This document shows positions 28,654 through 35,801 of a stretch of DNA of 64,000 bases, in pieces (within the stretch, counting starts at the first letter, position 1; each line of letters opens with the position of its first letter). The stretch comes from Larkinella knui (GTDB lineage Bacteria > Bacteroidota > Bacteroidia > Cytophagales > Spirosomataceae). Where the stretch lies: assembly GCF_003858645.1 (NCBI RefSeq), contig NZ_RQJP01000002.1, forward strand, positions 620,001 to 684,000. Reading direction: 5' to 3'. The notes beneath the pieces were generated by a model, which made no database searches, was not told where the DNA came from, and was given only the letters and a program-made list of their open reading frames with translations. A program made the translations under genes and the position numbers.

Positions 28654-28862
28654 CTCGTCATTTACAGGGAGAAATAATATGTCCAAAAAGGTATGCTTTC
28701 TTTTTGATCTTGTTACCCCTACCTAACTAGTTTCCTATTCGCAGTTGTCCACTTTAATTTAACGACGTACGCAATTAACCCCTTTGCCTTAACTGATTTG
28801 CAAACGGAATATCTATCAGTCGGCCGTCTCGATAAAGCACTGCTGGAGGGGATCATTCGCCC

Positions 28863-28967
28863 ATGAATAAAGAGAATAAAACTAGCCGTCAATACAGTGC
28901 CCCCTCATTTAAAAAACGCATTGCTTTAAGGAATATTGTTCGAATAAACTGTAAATTAATTAGTTGA
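28863..28967 (+). pseudogene. Transposase OrfA N-terminal fragment
   Basis: A 34-codon frame beginning MNKENKTSRQYSAPSFKKRI; the 'RQYSxxFKxxIAL' pattern resembles the start of IS3-family OrfA ('RRxYTxxFKxxVAL'). It ends at an in-frame stop after the first helix, and nothing recognisable follows in 28968-29221. Together with the end-like sequence at 28628 it suggests a decayed insertion sequence. Confidence 0.35.
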
Positions 28968-29221
28968 TTTACAGCTAGTTATTTAAAATTACTTGGTCTA
29001 TATTCGCACCCTGAATTAGTCTTAAACCGTCTTTTATTCTTAGCTAAAAGGCCGTCAACAACCGTCTCCCGAGGGGTAAAATTGATGACAAGCGTTCCGG
29101 TTTCCCGGCGTTGGCCATGTGGCGCACTAGTTTGCAAACCGGCGATAGAAGGAGGGAGAAATTTTAAAACTAAAATTCATTTAGTGAACAGAATCCAAGG
29201 TTCAATCTTTCAAAACAGCAA

Positions 29222-31282
29222 ATGATTAACGCAACAGAACAACAAGAAAGAGAATTCCTTGCCCAGATCAGGGAAAAACTTACGTTGGCCATCAGGCGGA
29301 TTGATGACGCCGTGAAACAGTTTTCTAACGAGCTCCGAGAGAAAAAGCAATATATTCATGAACACCAGTCGGGCATGGATGAAGCCGATATGGTGGCTGC
29401 GGACCAATCCATAAACCGAATGGCCCTTACCGGTGAAGCCGCCGTAGCCAGAAAACGTAAGCTGATTAAGATGGGCCAATCCCCGTATTTTGGCCGCGTT
29501 GATTTCATTACGCAGGATGATCAACGATCCATGATTTACATCGGCATTTTTTCCTTCACCGACGAGAGGCAGCGGATGAACTTAATTTACGATTGGCGTG
29601 CCCCCATCTCCTCGCTGTTCTATGACTTCGAGCTGGGGGAGGCATCCTACGCAACACCACGCGGAAAAATACAAGGCAACATCGCCTTGAAGCGCCAGTA
29701 TAAGATCAAAAACGGCCACATGGAGTTTATGATTGAAAACGATGTAAACATTCATGACGACATTCTTCAAAAAGAGCTTGCCCGATCATCGGACGACAAG
29801 ATGAAGAACATTGTCGCGACAATTCAACGGGACCAGAATGCGGTCATCCGAAACGAGAGCGCCCAGGTGATGGTCATCCAGGGCGTGGCGGGTTCGGGTA
29901 AAACATCGATTGCCTTGCATCGAATTGCCTTCCTGTTGTATCGCTTCAGAGAGACGATCTCGGCAAAAGACATTCTCATCATTTCGCCCAACCAAGTATT
30001 TGCGGATTATATCTCTAACGTCTTGCCCGAACTGGGGGAAGAATACATCCCGGAGATGGGTATGGAAGAGCTTGCCTCGGAATTGCTCCAAAAAAAATAC
30101 CAGTTTCAGACCTTCTTCGACCAGGTATCCTCGTTGCTGGAGGAAAATGATCCCGCTTTCATCGAACGCCTTCGGTTTAAATCGTCGATTGATTTCCTCA
30201 GCAAATTGAATCAATATCTCATCCATGTTGAGAATAATTACTTTACCTGTACGGACCTCGTGGTCGGTAAAACCGTCGTCTCCTCCCGGTTCCTTCTTGG
30301 GCGGTTTAAGGCCTACCACCGTGTTCCTATCTTGAAAAGATTCGCGCTTGTCGTGAAAGAGGTTCAGGACTATGTCAAAGCCGCAACAAGCCACAAGCTG
30401 ACCGGGCCGGAAAAAGCAAAAATCTGGGAAGCCGTTCCACGCATGATTAAATTTAACACTATACTGGACTTCTACCGAGATTTTTATGATTGGATCGGCA
30501 AACCGGAGTTTTTCAAAATCGATCCACGCCAGACGTTAGAATACGCCGACGTATTTGCAGTGATTTATGTTCAGCTACGCCTGGAGGGTAGCACCACCTT
30601 TACGCATGTCAAGCACTTGCTGGTCGACGAGATGCAGGATTATACGCCCATTCAATATGAAGTATTGTCAAGATTGTTCCTTTGCAGAAAGACTATTTTA
30701 GGCGATGTAAGCCAGACCGTGAATCCGTACAGCGCTTCATCCGCCGAAACAATTGAACGCGTGTTTCCTCAGGCCGATGTCGTCAGGCTTTATCGAAGCT
30801 ACCGGTCCACCGTAGAAATTACGGCTTTTGCGCAGCGTATCCTACCCAACCCTAAGATTATTCCGATGGAAAGGCATGGTCAGCAACCCCTAATAGCCGG
30901 TTTTAGCAGCCGCAAAGAGGAAATAGAAGCCGTTAAACAGCAAATCAAAACGTTCCAAAAATCACCATATCAGTCCCTTGGAATCATCTGCAAAACCCTC
31001 CGGCAAGCAACGGATACATTTGAGGCTCTCAAAGCATCCGGCGTTCATTTGCTTACTGCCGACTCGGTAGCATTTGAAGAAGGCGTTATCATTACGACGG
31101 CTCATTTGGCAAAGGGCCTGGAATTTGATGAGGTCGTGGTCCCATTTGCTTCCGCAGATAATTATAAAACAGAGGTAGAAAAGCAAATGCTCTATATAGC
31201 CTGTACACGAGCGATGCACCGGCTCAAAGTCACGTATTCAGGGGATCTAACCGACTTTTTGTCGGTAAAAAAGAATACGTAA
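29222..31282 (+). CDS. HelD-like RNA polymerase recycling helicase (UvrD/Rep superfamily 1)
   Basis: 686 residues. An N-terminal coiled-coil arm (~1-75, rich in E/K/R) precedes 'RVDFITQDDQRSMIYIGIFS' and 'YDWRAPISSLFYDFELGEA', which are typical of HelD rather than UvrD. Walker A is 'GVAGSGKTSIALHR', Walker B 'LLVDEMQDYTPIQY', and C-terminal SF1 motifs include 'YRSYRSTVEIT' and 'TAHLAKGLEFDEVVVPFAS'. HelD proteins bind core RNA polymerase and release it from stalled complexes using ATP; some relatives protect from rifamycins. Monocistronic; no terminator seen before the transposon. Confidence 0.9.
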   Translation: MINATEQQEREFLAQIREKLTLAIRRIDDAVKQFSNELREKKQYIHEHQSGMDEADMVAADQSINRMALTGEAAVARKRKLIKMGQSPYFGRVDFITQDDQRSMIYIGIFSFTDERQRMNLIYDWRAPISSLFYDFELGEASYATPRGKIQGNIALKRQYKIKNGHMEFMIENDVNIHDDILQKELARSSDDKMKNIVATIQRDQNAVIRNESAQVMVIQGVAGSGKTSIALHRIAFLLYRFRETISAKDILIISPNQVFADYISNVLPELGEEYIPEMGMEELASELLQKKYQFQTFFDQVSSLLEENDPAFIERLRFKSSIDFLSKLNQYLIHVENNYFTCTDLVVGKTVVSSRFLLGRFKAYHRVPILKRFALVVKEVQDYVKAATSHKLTGPEKAKIWEAVPRMIKFNTILDFYRDFYDWIGKPEFFKIDPRQTLEYADVFAVIYVQLRLEGSTTFTHVKHLLVDEMQDYTPIQYEVLSRLFLCRKTILGDVSQTVNPYSASSAETIERVFPQADVVRLYRSYRSTVEITAFAQRILPNPKIIPMERHGQQPLIAGFSSRKEEIEAVKQQIKTFQKSPYQSLGIICKTLRQATDTFEALKASGVHLLTADSVAFEEGVIITTAHLAKGLEFDEVVVPFASADNYKTEVEKQMLYIACTRAMHRLKVTYSGDLTDFLSVKKNT

Positions 31283-31440
31283 GCGGTATCGGTTGAAACG
31301 TTCTTAAGAAAAAAAGTACTTGTTTCCATATAACCCAGTGAGCCCAACGTAAAAGGTAAGGGTTATTTTCACTATCATCGCTTCTAAAACAAATTTCTCG
31401 ATCAGGTATTTATAGAATACCGTTGTCGAACTAAACCACC

Positions 31441-31520
31441 ACCTATTTTTTGAACCCGTATCTTGATCTCCTATGAGGCCCTGGTTTGCATAACGAAATG
31501 ATTGGTCCAGAAAGCTATAA
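31441..31520. repeat. Left copy of an 80-bp direct repeat flanking the transposon
   Basis: Aligns without gaps to 35521-35600 at about 58 of 80 positions; the core TCTTGATCTC is identical, and both copies have ATG at the same offset (31498 and 35578). The copy stops 6 bp before the left terminal inverted repeat. Could be a shared promoter/leader of two paralogous genes or the relic of an older element. Confidence 0.6.
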
Positions 31521-31526
31521 TATTTT

Positions 31527-31553
31527 TGGAAATGATATACTTGTGTAACCCAA
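31527..31553 (+). repeat. Left terminal inverted repeat of the transposon
   Basis: 27 bp starting TGGAAATGATATACTT and ending AACCCAA. Pairs with the right end at 34987-35013 with three mismatches (positions 4, 17 and 19). It lies 26 bp before the transposase start codon. Confidence 0.88.
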
Positions 31554-31578
31554 ATATTATACGTATCTTTACAACATA

Positions 31579-32547
31579 ATGATACGCGCCATGTGCAAGA
31601 AAAAGAAAATTAACGACTTAAGAGATTTTGATAGCTTCTTTGAATTAGTAAATTACTTCGATACAGAGGAAAAGTGTGTTCAGCACTTAGCCCAAATCCG
31701 TTGGAATGGAAAAGCACAATGCCCTTATTGTGAACATGATCACGTTTACGAATTAAAAGGTAAAACACGTCGCTGGAAATGTGCGGAATGTCGCCAACAA
31801 TTCAGCGTTCGTGTGGGCACTATTTTTGAAGACAGTAAAATATCGCTCCGTAAATGGTTCTTCGCTATTTACATCGCTACCGCCCACAAAAAAGGCATCT
31901 CTTCACACCAATTAAGTCGTGATTTGGGCGTTACCCAAAAAACAGCATGGTTTATGCTGCAACGCATTCGGTTGGCCTTCGCTCCTGAAGACATTCAACT
32001 AACTGATGAAGTTGAGATTGATGAAACGTTTGTTGGTGGTAAGGAAAAGAACAAGCATGAATCGAAACGGAAACCCGGAACACAAGGGCGAAGCACGAAA
32101 ACAAAAACGCCTGTATTAGGGATTATACAGCGTGACGGAAAAGTTTTCGCCGTTCCGGTAGTAGATACCAAAGGAAAGACTATTTTACCGATTATTAGAT
32201 CAAAGGTCGAAGCTGGTTCCAAGGTTTATACCGACGAATTTCTGACATATCGGGCATTAGGAAAAGACTTCGAACACTCGTTCGTTCGTCACAGTGCCGA
32301 CCAATATGTTGACGGTGAAGTACATACGAATAGCATGGAAAGCTTTTGGGCTTTATTCAAGCGAGGTATAACCGGCATTTATCACCATACCAGTTCAAAA
32401 CACCTTCATTTTTATGTAAATGAGTTTACATTCAGATTTAATAACCGGGAAATGAGTGAGGGGTTGCGCTTTGATGTATATTTGGCAAACACCAATAACA
32501 AAGGGATTACTTATAAAGAGTTGATTAACAAAGAAGAAGCTAAATAA
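31579..32547 (+). CDS. IS1595-family (ISXO2-like) transposase
   Basis: 322 residues. N-terminal zinc ribbon with ligands C48, C51, C68, C71 ('CPYC...CAEC'), a helical DNA-binding part ('HQLSRDLGVTQKTAWFMLQR'), then the ISXO2-like DDE domain: D148 in 'EIDETFVGG', D219 in 'YTDEF', and N251/E254 in 'HTNSMESFW', consistent with the DDN/E triad of IS1595. Appears intact and so possibly active. Start ATG 31579; a second Met at codon 5 is possible. Confidence 0.95.
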   Translation: MIRAMCKKKKINDLRDFDSFFELVNYFDTEEKCVQHLAQIRWNGKAQCPYCEHDHVYELKGKTRRWKCAECRQQFSVRVGTIFEDSKISLRKWFFAIYIATAHKKGISSHQLSRDLGVTQKTAWFMLQRIRLAFAPEDIQLTDEVEIDETFVGGKEKNKHESKRKPGTQGRSTKTKTPVLGIIQRDGKVFAVPVVDTKGKTILPIIRSKVEAGSKVYTDEFLTYRALGKDFEHSFVRHSADQYVDGEVHTNSMESFWALFKRGITGIYHHTSSKHLHFYVNEFTFRFNNREMSEGLRFDVYLANTNNKGITYKELINKEEAK

Positions 32548-32562
32548 GTCTTTATTCATACT

Positions 32563-33753
32563 TTGAAAGCAATTGAGTTTAATGTCAAAAGGCTTGACCA
32601 TTTAATGACACAATTTAGAGTGTCAAAAAATGAGCTTTTGTCAAAAATAAGTGAAAAATTAAAAAAGCCTATTACTGAAAAGGATGTATTTAGGGGCAGA
32701 ATAAAACTTGGAACATTAAAGAAAATTGATAAAATATTCAATAAGGGTTTAGAGTATTACACTGATCCAAGCGACCCTATTGAGTCTAAGAGTGAAAGTA
32801 TATTTTTCAGAAAAGACATATTTAACGCAGATCTCAATTTAGGAGCCAAAAGACTTGTCAATAAATTTGAGGAAGACAAACTGTTTTTTTTGGCTTTAAA
32901 TAGAATGATAGATTATAAGGTTGATCGTAAATTACCTGTCTTCAAAATAAATGAAAAGGCAAGGAACGTTGCAGATAAAGTAAGAGAGTTCCTTAATCCT
33001 GAACATGCTTTTGATGCTAAACAGTTTTTGCAAAACTTTATTGATCAATTAGCGGAGAATAATATCCTTGTATTTGAATTTATTGAACATCCTGGAACAA
33101 AAGAGCGGGCTAATATTAAAGGCATGTTCTTAGCTCCCAATGTAATAGCGTTGAATAGAAATAAAGATTCACGAAAGCAGGAGATATTTACACTTGCACA
33201 TGAATTGGGTCATTATCTGTTAAATCAAGAGGAAATTGACGATAATATAATTGTTCGAGCCAGTAACTACAATGCAGGGAATGCTATTGAAAGGTGGTGT
33301 AGCGATTTTGCTTATTATTTTTTAGCAGGAAAATACAGTGAGATAATTGATGAACTCGGTCAAGCAAACCCTGAAAATGATTTTCACCATGATATAATTG
33401 AGGATATTGGCATTGCTACACAATTAAGTAAAGCATCCATATATACCCGACTGTTACTTAATGATAAAATAGATGCAGGATACTATAACAAAGTCATTGC
33501 AACGCTGGATAAGCAGTGGTTAGAAAGTAAGATACAGAGAGATAAAGCCAGTAAGGCGAAGCTTGAAGAAGAAAAACGCAAAGCAGAAGCAGAAGGGCGA
33601 ACCTTTTTTTTGCCACCACCTAAGCCTATAATTTCCCCATTATATAAACGCACCCTAAAAGGCGCATTATATAATGGTTTAATTACTGAAAGGGACTTTT
33701 GTAAAAGACTATATCTTAGCTCAAAAAATCTGGATAGCTATCTTCAAATATGA
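32563..33753 (+). CDS. ImmA/IrrE-family metallopeptidase with N-terminal HTH-like region
   Basis: 396 residues from the TTG at 32563, 15 bp after the transposase stop. Residues ~1-60 resemble the XRE-like helix bundle often fused to this family ('RVSKNELLSKISEKLKKPIT'). The zinc protease site is 'LAHELGHYLL' (H213, E214, H217), with the further acidic residue plausibly in 'ERWCSDFAYYFLAG'. Family members cleave repressors or antitoxins; here the natural partner is the PIN-like protein, whose start overlaps this stop by 4 bp (ATGA at 33750). A lysine/glutamate-rich linker follows residue 325. Very AT-rich codon use, unlike the host genes. Confidence 0.85.
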   Translation: MKAIEFNVKRLDHLMTQFRVSKNELLSKISEKLKKPITEKDVFRGRIKLGTLKKIDKIFNKGLEYYTDPSDPIESKSESIFFRKDIFNADLNLGAKRLVNKFEEDKLFFLALNRMIDYKVDRKLPVFKINEKARNVADKVREFLNPEHAFDAKQFLQNFIDQLAENNILVFEFIEHPGTKERANIKGMFLAPNVIALNRNKDSRKQEIFTLAHELGHYLLNQEEIDDNIIVRASNYNAGNAIERWCSDFAYYFLAGKYSEIIDELGQANPENDFHHDIIEDIGIATQLSKASIYTRLLLNDKIDAGYYNKVIATLDKQWLESKIQRDKASKAKLEEEKRKAEAEGRTFFLPPPKPIISPLYKRTLKGALYNGLITERDFCKRLYLSSKNLDSYLQI

Positions 33754-34274
33754 ATGCCATAATTGATACTTCATCATTAAGGGCATTAGTGAGATACTAT
33801 TTGCCATTCGATAAAAACGATTCATTAAAGAATCTCTTTAAAAGTAATTTTGAAAATGGCAGTTTAATCATATTAGATGTAGTAGCTAACGAAGCTAAAT
33901 ATCAAGCAAAGAAGGCAATAAGTACTAATTTGGAGTTTATATATAATTCTTCAAATGCAAAGAAAATAACTTCGACAAGTAGCTTAGTCCCGACGGCTAA
34001 ATTTCATAGACGGCTGGATAATGAATTTTGTGATCATGATTATTTAAGAGGTAAGGGCATAGTTCAAGGTGACGCTTTATATCAAGCCATTAAAACCGAA
34101 TATTTAAAGAGTGCAGATGCTAAGATAATTCTGTATGCAGATGCACAGATTAAAGGCCAAACATTACTTTTAGAAAGTGAAACAAAATTGTTGTTGTTTC
34201 TGAGGAATCGAGTACTGGCAATGACAATAAACCCTTTAAGAAAATACCAACTATATGCGGTCTATTGCCTATAG
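33750..34274 (+). CDS. PIN-like nuclease domain protein (DUF4411-like)
   Basis: 174 residues. It begins 'MNAIIDTSSLRALVRYY', the Asp-containing first strand of a PIN domain, with further acidic positions in 'LDVVANEAKYQAKK', 'GDALYQAIKTEY' and 'ILYADAQIKGQT'. PIN proteins are metal-dependent RNases and frequent toxins. Translationally coupled to the ImmA/IrrE gene through a 4-bp overlap. PIN (DUF4411) next to a COG2856 metallopeptidase is a recurrent arrangement thought to be toxin-antitoxin-like. No VapB-type antitoxin is visible. Toxicity is inferred. Confidence 0.7.
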   Translation: MNAIIDTSSLRALVRYYLPFDKNDSLKNLFKSNFENGSLIILDVVANEAKYQAKKAISTNLEFIYNSSNAKKITSTSSLVPTAKFHRRLDNEFCDHDYLRGKGIVQGDALYQAIKTEYLKSADAKIILYADAQIKGQTLLLESETKLLLFLRNRVLAMTINPLRKYQLYAVYCL

Positions 34275-34354
34275 AGTGTTGTACGCTACCCGAATTACTG
34301 AAAAATCACTATGGATTGAAACTAAGTGAAATTTTCCATTAAATACCGCTAGTT

Positions 34355-34486
34355 ATGAAATCAAACAAACCAAAGCCTAAGAAACAGCAGGAGGGAATTA
34401 ACGTCAAAGAGGATATTAAGCGTGAACCGGGGCAAATCTCGTTTAACGAAGCGTTGAAGAAGGCAAGTAAACCGCTTAAAAAGTAA
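34355..34486 (+). CDS. Small Lys-rich peptide inside the transposon
   Basis: 43 codons, ATG at 34355, 80 bp after the PIN gene. Composition is extreme: over a quarter Lys, beginning MKSNKPKPKKQQ and ending KKASKPLKK, with a central 'PGQISFNEALKKA' that looks helical. It could be a nucleic-acid-binding peptide or an antitoxin-like partner. No family recognised. Confidence 0.45.
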   Translation: MKSNKPKPKKQQEGINVKEDIKREPGQISFNEALKKASKPLKK

Positions 34487-34550
34487 CAGTTGTGAAAGTG
34501 TTGAACTTAGGAGATTTCTTAAAAATAGGAATTTAAACAACTCTAATACC

Positions 34551-34790
34551 ATGAAAAGACTAAAAGAATTGCCATTTTCTGAACTAGCTTCTATGTATCA
34601 GTTCTCAATAGATATGGCGGATGCTTTTGAAGAAGCTTCAAAAGTATCCGAAACAAAGGAAGAACACAACGACCATCAAACTTCCGTCACAAAATGGGAA
34701 TCATATTCAGATGAGCTTGAAGTTTATTTGGAGGAACGAATAAAATACGCTTTAGGAAAAGAGGATAATAAAGCTCCTATGTACCTTTAA
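34551..34790 (+). CDS. Small acidic helical protein inside the transposon
   Basis: 79 residues, ATG at 34551, 64 bp after the Lys-rich peptide. Strongly acidic and helical ('FSELASMYQFSIDMADAFEE', 'YSDELEVYLEERIKYALG'), no membrane segment. Paired with the basic peptide upstream it could form an interacting couple, but this is only an inference from charge. Confidence 0.5.
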   Translation: MKRLKELPFSELASMYQFSIDMADAFEEASKVSETKEEHNDHQTSVTKWESYSDELEVYLEERIKYALGKEDNKAPMYL

Positions 34791-34835
34791 ACTAGGGATA
34801 TGGAACCATTATTTTCGTATCCGTGTATACAAAGC

Positions 34836-34908
34836 AGTGCCGTAGTTCAACGGATAGAATGACCCTCTTACTAAGGGTTAGATGTGGGTTCGATTCCCAC
34901 CGGTAAGT
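34836..34908 (+). ncRNA. tRNA-like RNA (UAC anticodon position) with defective acceptor stem
   Basis: Folds as a cloverleaf: D-arm GTTC/GAAT with GG in the loop, anticodon stem ACCCT/AGGGT with loop CTTACTA (TAC at 34-36, an unusual T at 37), T-arm GTGGG-TTCGATT-CCCAC. T8, A14, A21, T33 and T54-T55-C56 are all conserved. The acceptor stem keeps only 5 pairs; 1-72 (A/G) and 2-71 (G/A) do not pair, and the discriminator is T. It lies in the right end of the transposon, followed by a competing hairpin and a terminator. Could be a decayed passenger tRNA or a regulatory tRNA mimic. Confidence 0.65.
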
Positions 34909-34932
34909 GGCCTAAGACGCTTCTTACCGGTG
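34898..34932 (+). other. Hairpin competing with the tRNA-like T-arm and acceptor
   Basis: CACCGGTAAG (34898-34907) is perfectly complementary to CTTACCGGTG (34923-34932) with a 15-nt loop. The first arm contains the 3' T-stem end and the whole 3' acceptor strand of the tRNA-like RNA, so the two folds exclude each other. Confidence 0.7.
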
Positions 34933-34942
34933 ACCGAAACTC

Positions 34943-34973
34943 AAAGCCCGTCAGATTTTGACGGGCTTTTTTT
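34943..34973 (+). terminator. Intrinsic terminator at the right end of the transposon
   Basis: 11-bp stem AAAGCCCGTCA / TGACGGGCTTT, 5-nt loop, followed directly by a run of T. It ends the transcript of the tRNA-like RNA 14 bp before the right terminal inverted repeat. Confidence 0.9.
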
Positions 34974-34986
34974 GTTCCTATCTTAC

Positions 34987-35013
34987 TTGGGTTATATAAG
35001 TATATCATTCCCA
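34987..35013 (-). repeat. Right terminal inverted repeat of the transposon
   Basis: On the minus strand reads TGGGAATGATATACTT...AACCCAA, 24/27 identical to the left end at 31527. Confidence 0.88.
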
Positions 35014-35014
35014 T

Positions 35015-35347
35015 TATTTATTTGCTGAAACGACGACGGGCATGGATGCCATCAGTAAGTTAGTCCATCATAACCTGATGAAAGAAAGGCCCGCTCCCAA
35101 TGACAAGCGAGCCAAACTGATTCAACTGACTGAGGCTGGCAAAAGTAAACTGGCCCAATGTTATGCTAGGCAGCGGATGGTGAATCAAATGATGCTGAGC
35201 GATGTACCCCTTGAAATCGTTCAGCTCTGCACTCGCCTGCTGTCCCCGATCGAGGAGAAGCATGCCAGACTAGCGATTGATTTAAAAAATAAAACACTGG
35301 AAGAAATGTATGTCGTACTAACTGGCGCTCATCAGGGACCTCGTTAA
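35015..35347 (+). pseudogene. MarR-family regulator, C-terminal fragment cut by the transposon
   Basis: The frame is open from the transposon's right end: 'YLFAETTTGMDAISKLVHHN' and 'DKRAKLIQLTEAGKSKLAQC' are the recognition helix, wing and dimerisation helix of MarR proteins, and the natural stop is at 35347. The first ~60 residues (N-terminal helices) are absent and were not found at the left side of the transposon. An internal ATG at 35042 could start a 101-residue peptide, but this would lack most of the DNA-binding domain. Probably non-functional. Confidence 0.75.
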
Positions 35348-35461
35348 ACGCCCAGGGAGGTGCACAACTCAAAAGACAACCCTATTCCCCGAAAGAAGGC
35401 AAAGGGATTGGACGTCGCACTAGTGATCCGGCACGGCACGGTCCGCTGATGCGGGGAACCG

Positions 35462-35482
35462 CACGGCGAACGATTCGCCGTG
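35462..35482. repeat. Perfect 9-bp palindrome with 3-nt loop
   Basis: CACGGCGAA / TTCGCCGTG around CGA. No T-run follows on either strand, so not an obvious terminator. The surrounding 35348-35643 holds no convincing gene. Confidence 0.5.
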
Positions 35483-35520
35483 AAAAAAGGACAGTGCCTT
35501 TTCCACTTCTGCTGATCGAT

Positions 35521-35600
35521 ACCCTTTTTCCGAACCGATATCTTGATCTCATATGGGCCCCTGGCTTTCGTTCAGCAATGGTAGGTCTGGAAAGGTATGA
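35521..35600. repeat. Right copy of the 80-bp direct repeat flanking the transposon
   Basis: Partner of 31441-31520 (about 72% identity, no gaps). An ATG follows at 35578, but the short frame behind it (about 27 codons ending near the terminator) resembles nothing known. Confidence 0.6.
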
Positions 35601-35643
35601 ATTGACGATTGTGCTCCGTTTCTTTTATCCCTTTTCCCACGCC

Positions 35644-35680
35644 ATTCAAAAGCCCGGTTAAACTTACCGGGCTTTTGAAT
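35644..35680. terminator. Bidirectional terminator hairpin
   Basis: A perfect 15-bp stem (35644-35658 with 35666-35680, core AAAGCCCGGT) and a 7-nt loop. T-rich sequence lies on the plus side (GTTCTTTT). It lies downstream of the convergent AraC-family gene and of the region at 35521. Confidence 0.8.
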
Positions 35681-35801
35681 AGCGTTCTTTTAGTGCATTG
35701 CCTAATTGTTTTCAGCGCAAAACGGGACCTTCTCAGTTGAACTGATTGGACTATTGCTTTCAAAAAATGCCAGTTAAGGTGGCCGTTTCTGCCAACCATC
35801 G

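Larger units (their letters stand above)
31527..35013 (+). mobile_element. IS1595-family transposon with passenger genes
   Basis: Bounded by 27-bp terminal inverted repeats (31527-31553 and 34987-35013), 24/27 identical, beginning TGGAAATGATATACTT. It holds an IS1595-type transposase plus passenger genes: metallopeptidase, PIN-like protein, two small ORFs and a tRNA-like RNA. The interior is visibly more AT-rich than the surrounding DNA. IS1595-family elements are known to carry passengers. No exact 8-bp target duplication is seen (5 of 8 flanking bases agree), so it may have moved with a deletion or been rearranged afterwards. Confidence 0.85.

Noticed and set aside
34836-34908. A functional tRNA-Val(UAC) gene
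   Set aside because: Two unpaired acceptor positions, a T at position 37 and a T discriminator make normal charging unlikely; reported as tRNA-like instead.
31512-35020. An 8-bp target-site duplication around the transposon
   Set aside because: Flanking octamers (ATATTTTT and ATTATTTA) agree at only 5 of 8 positions in an AT-rich context, so no real duplication can be claimed.
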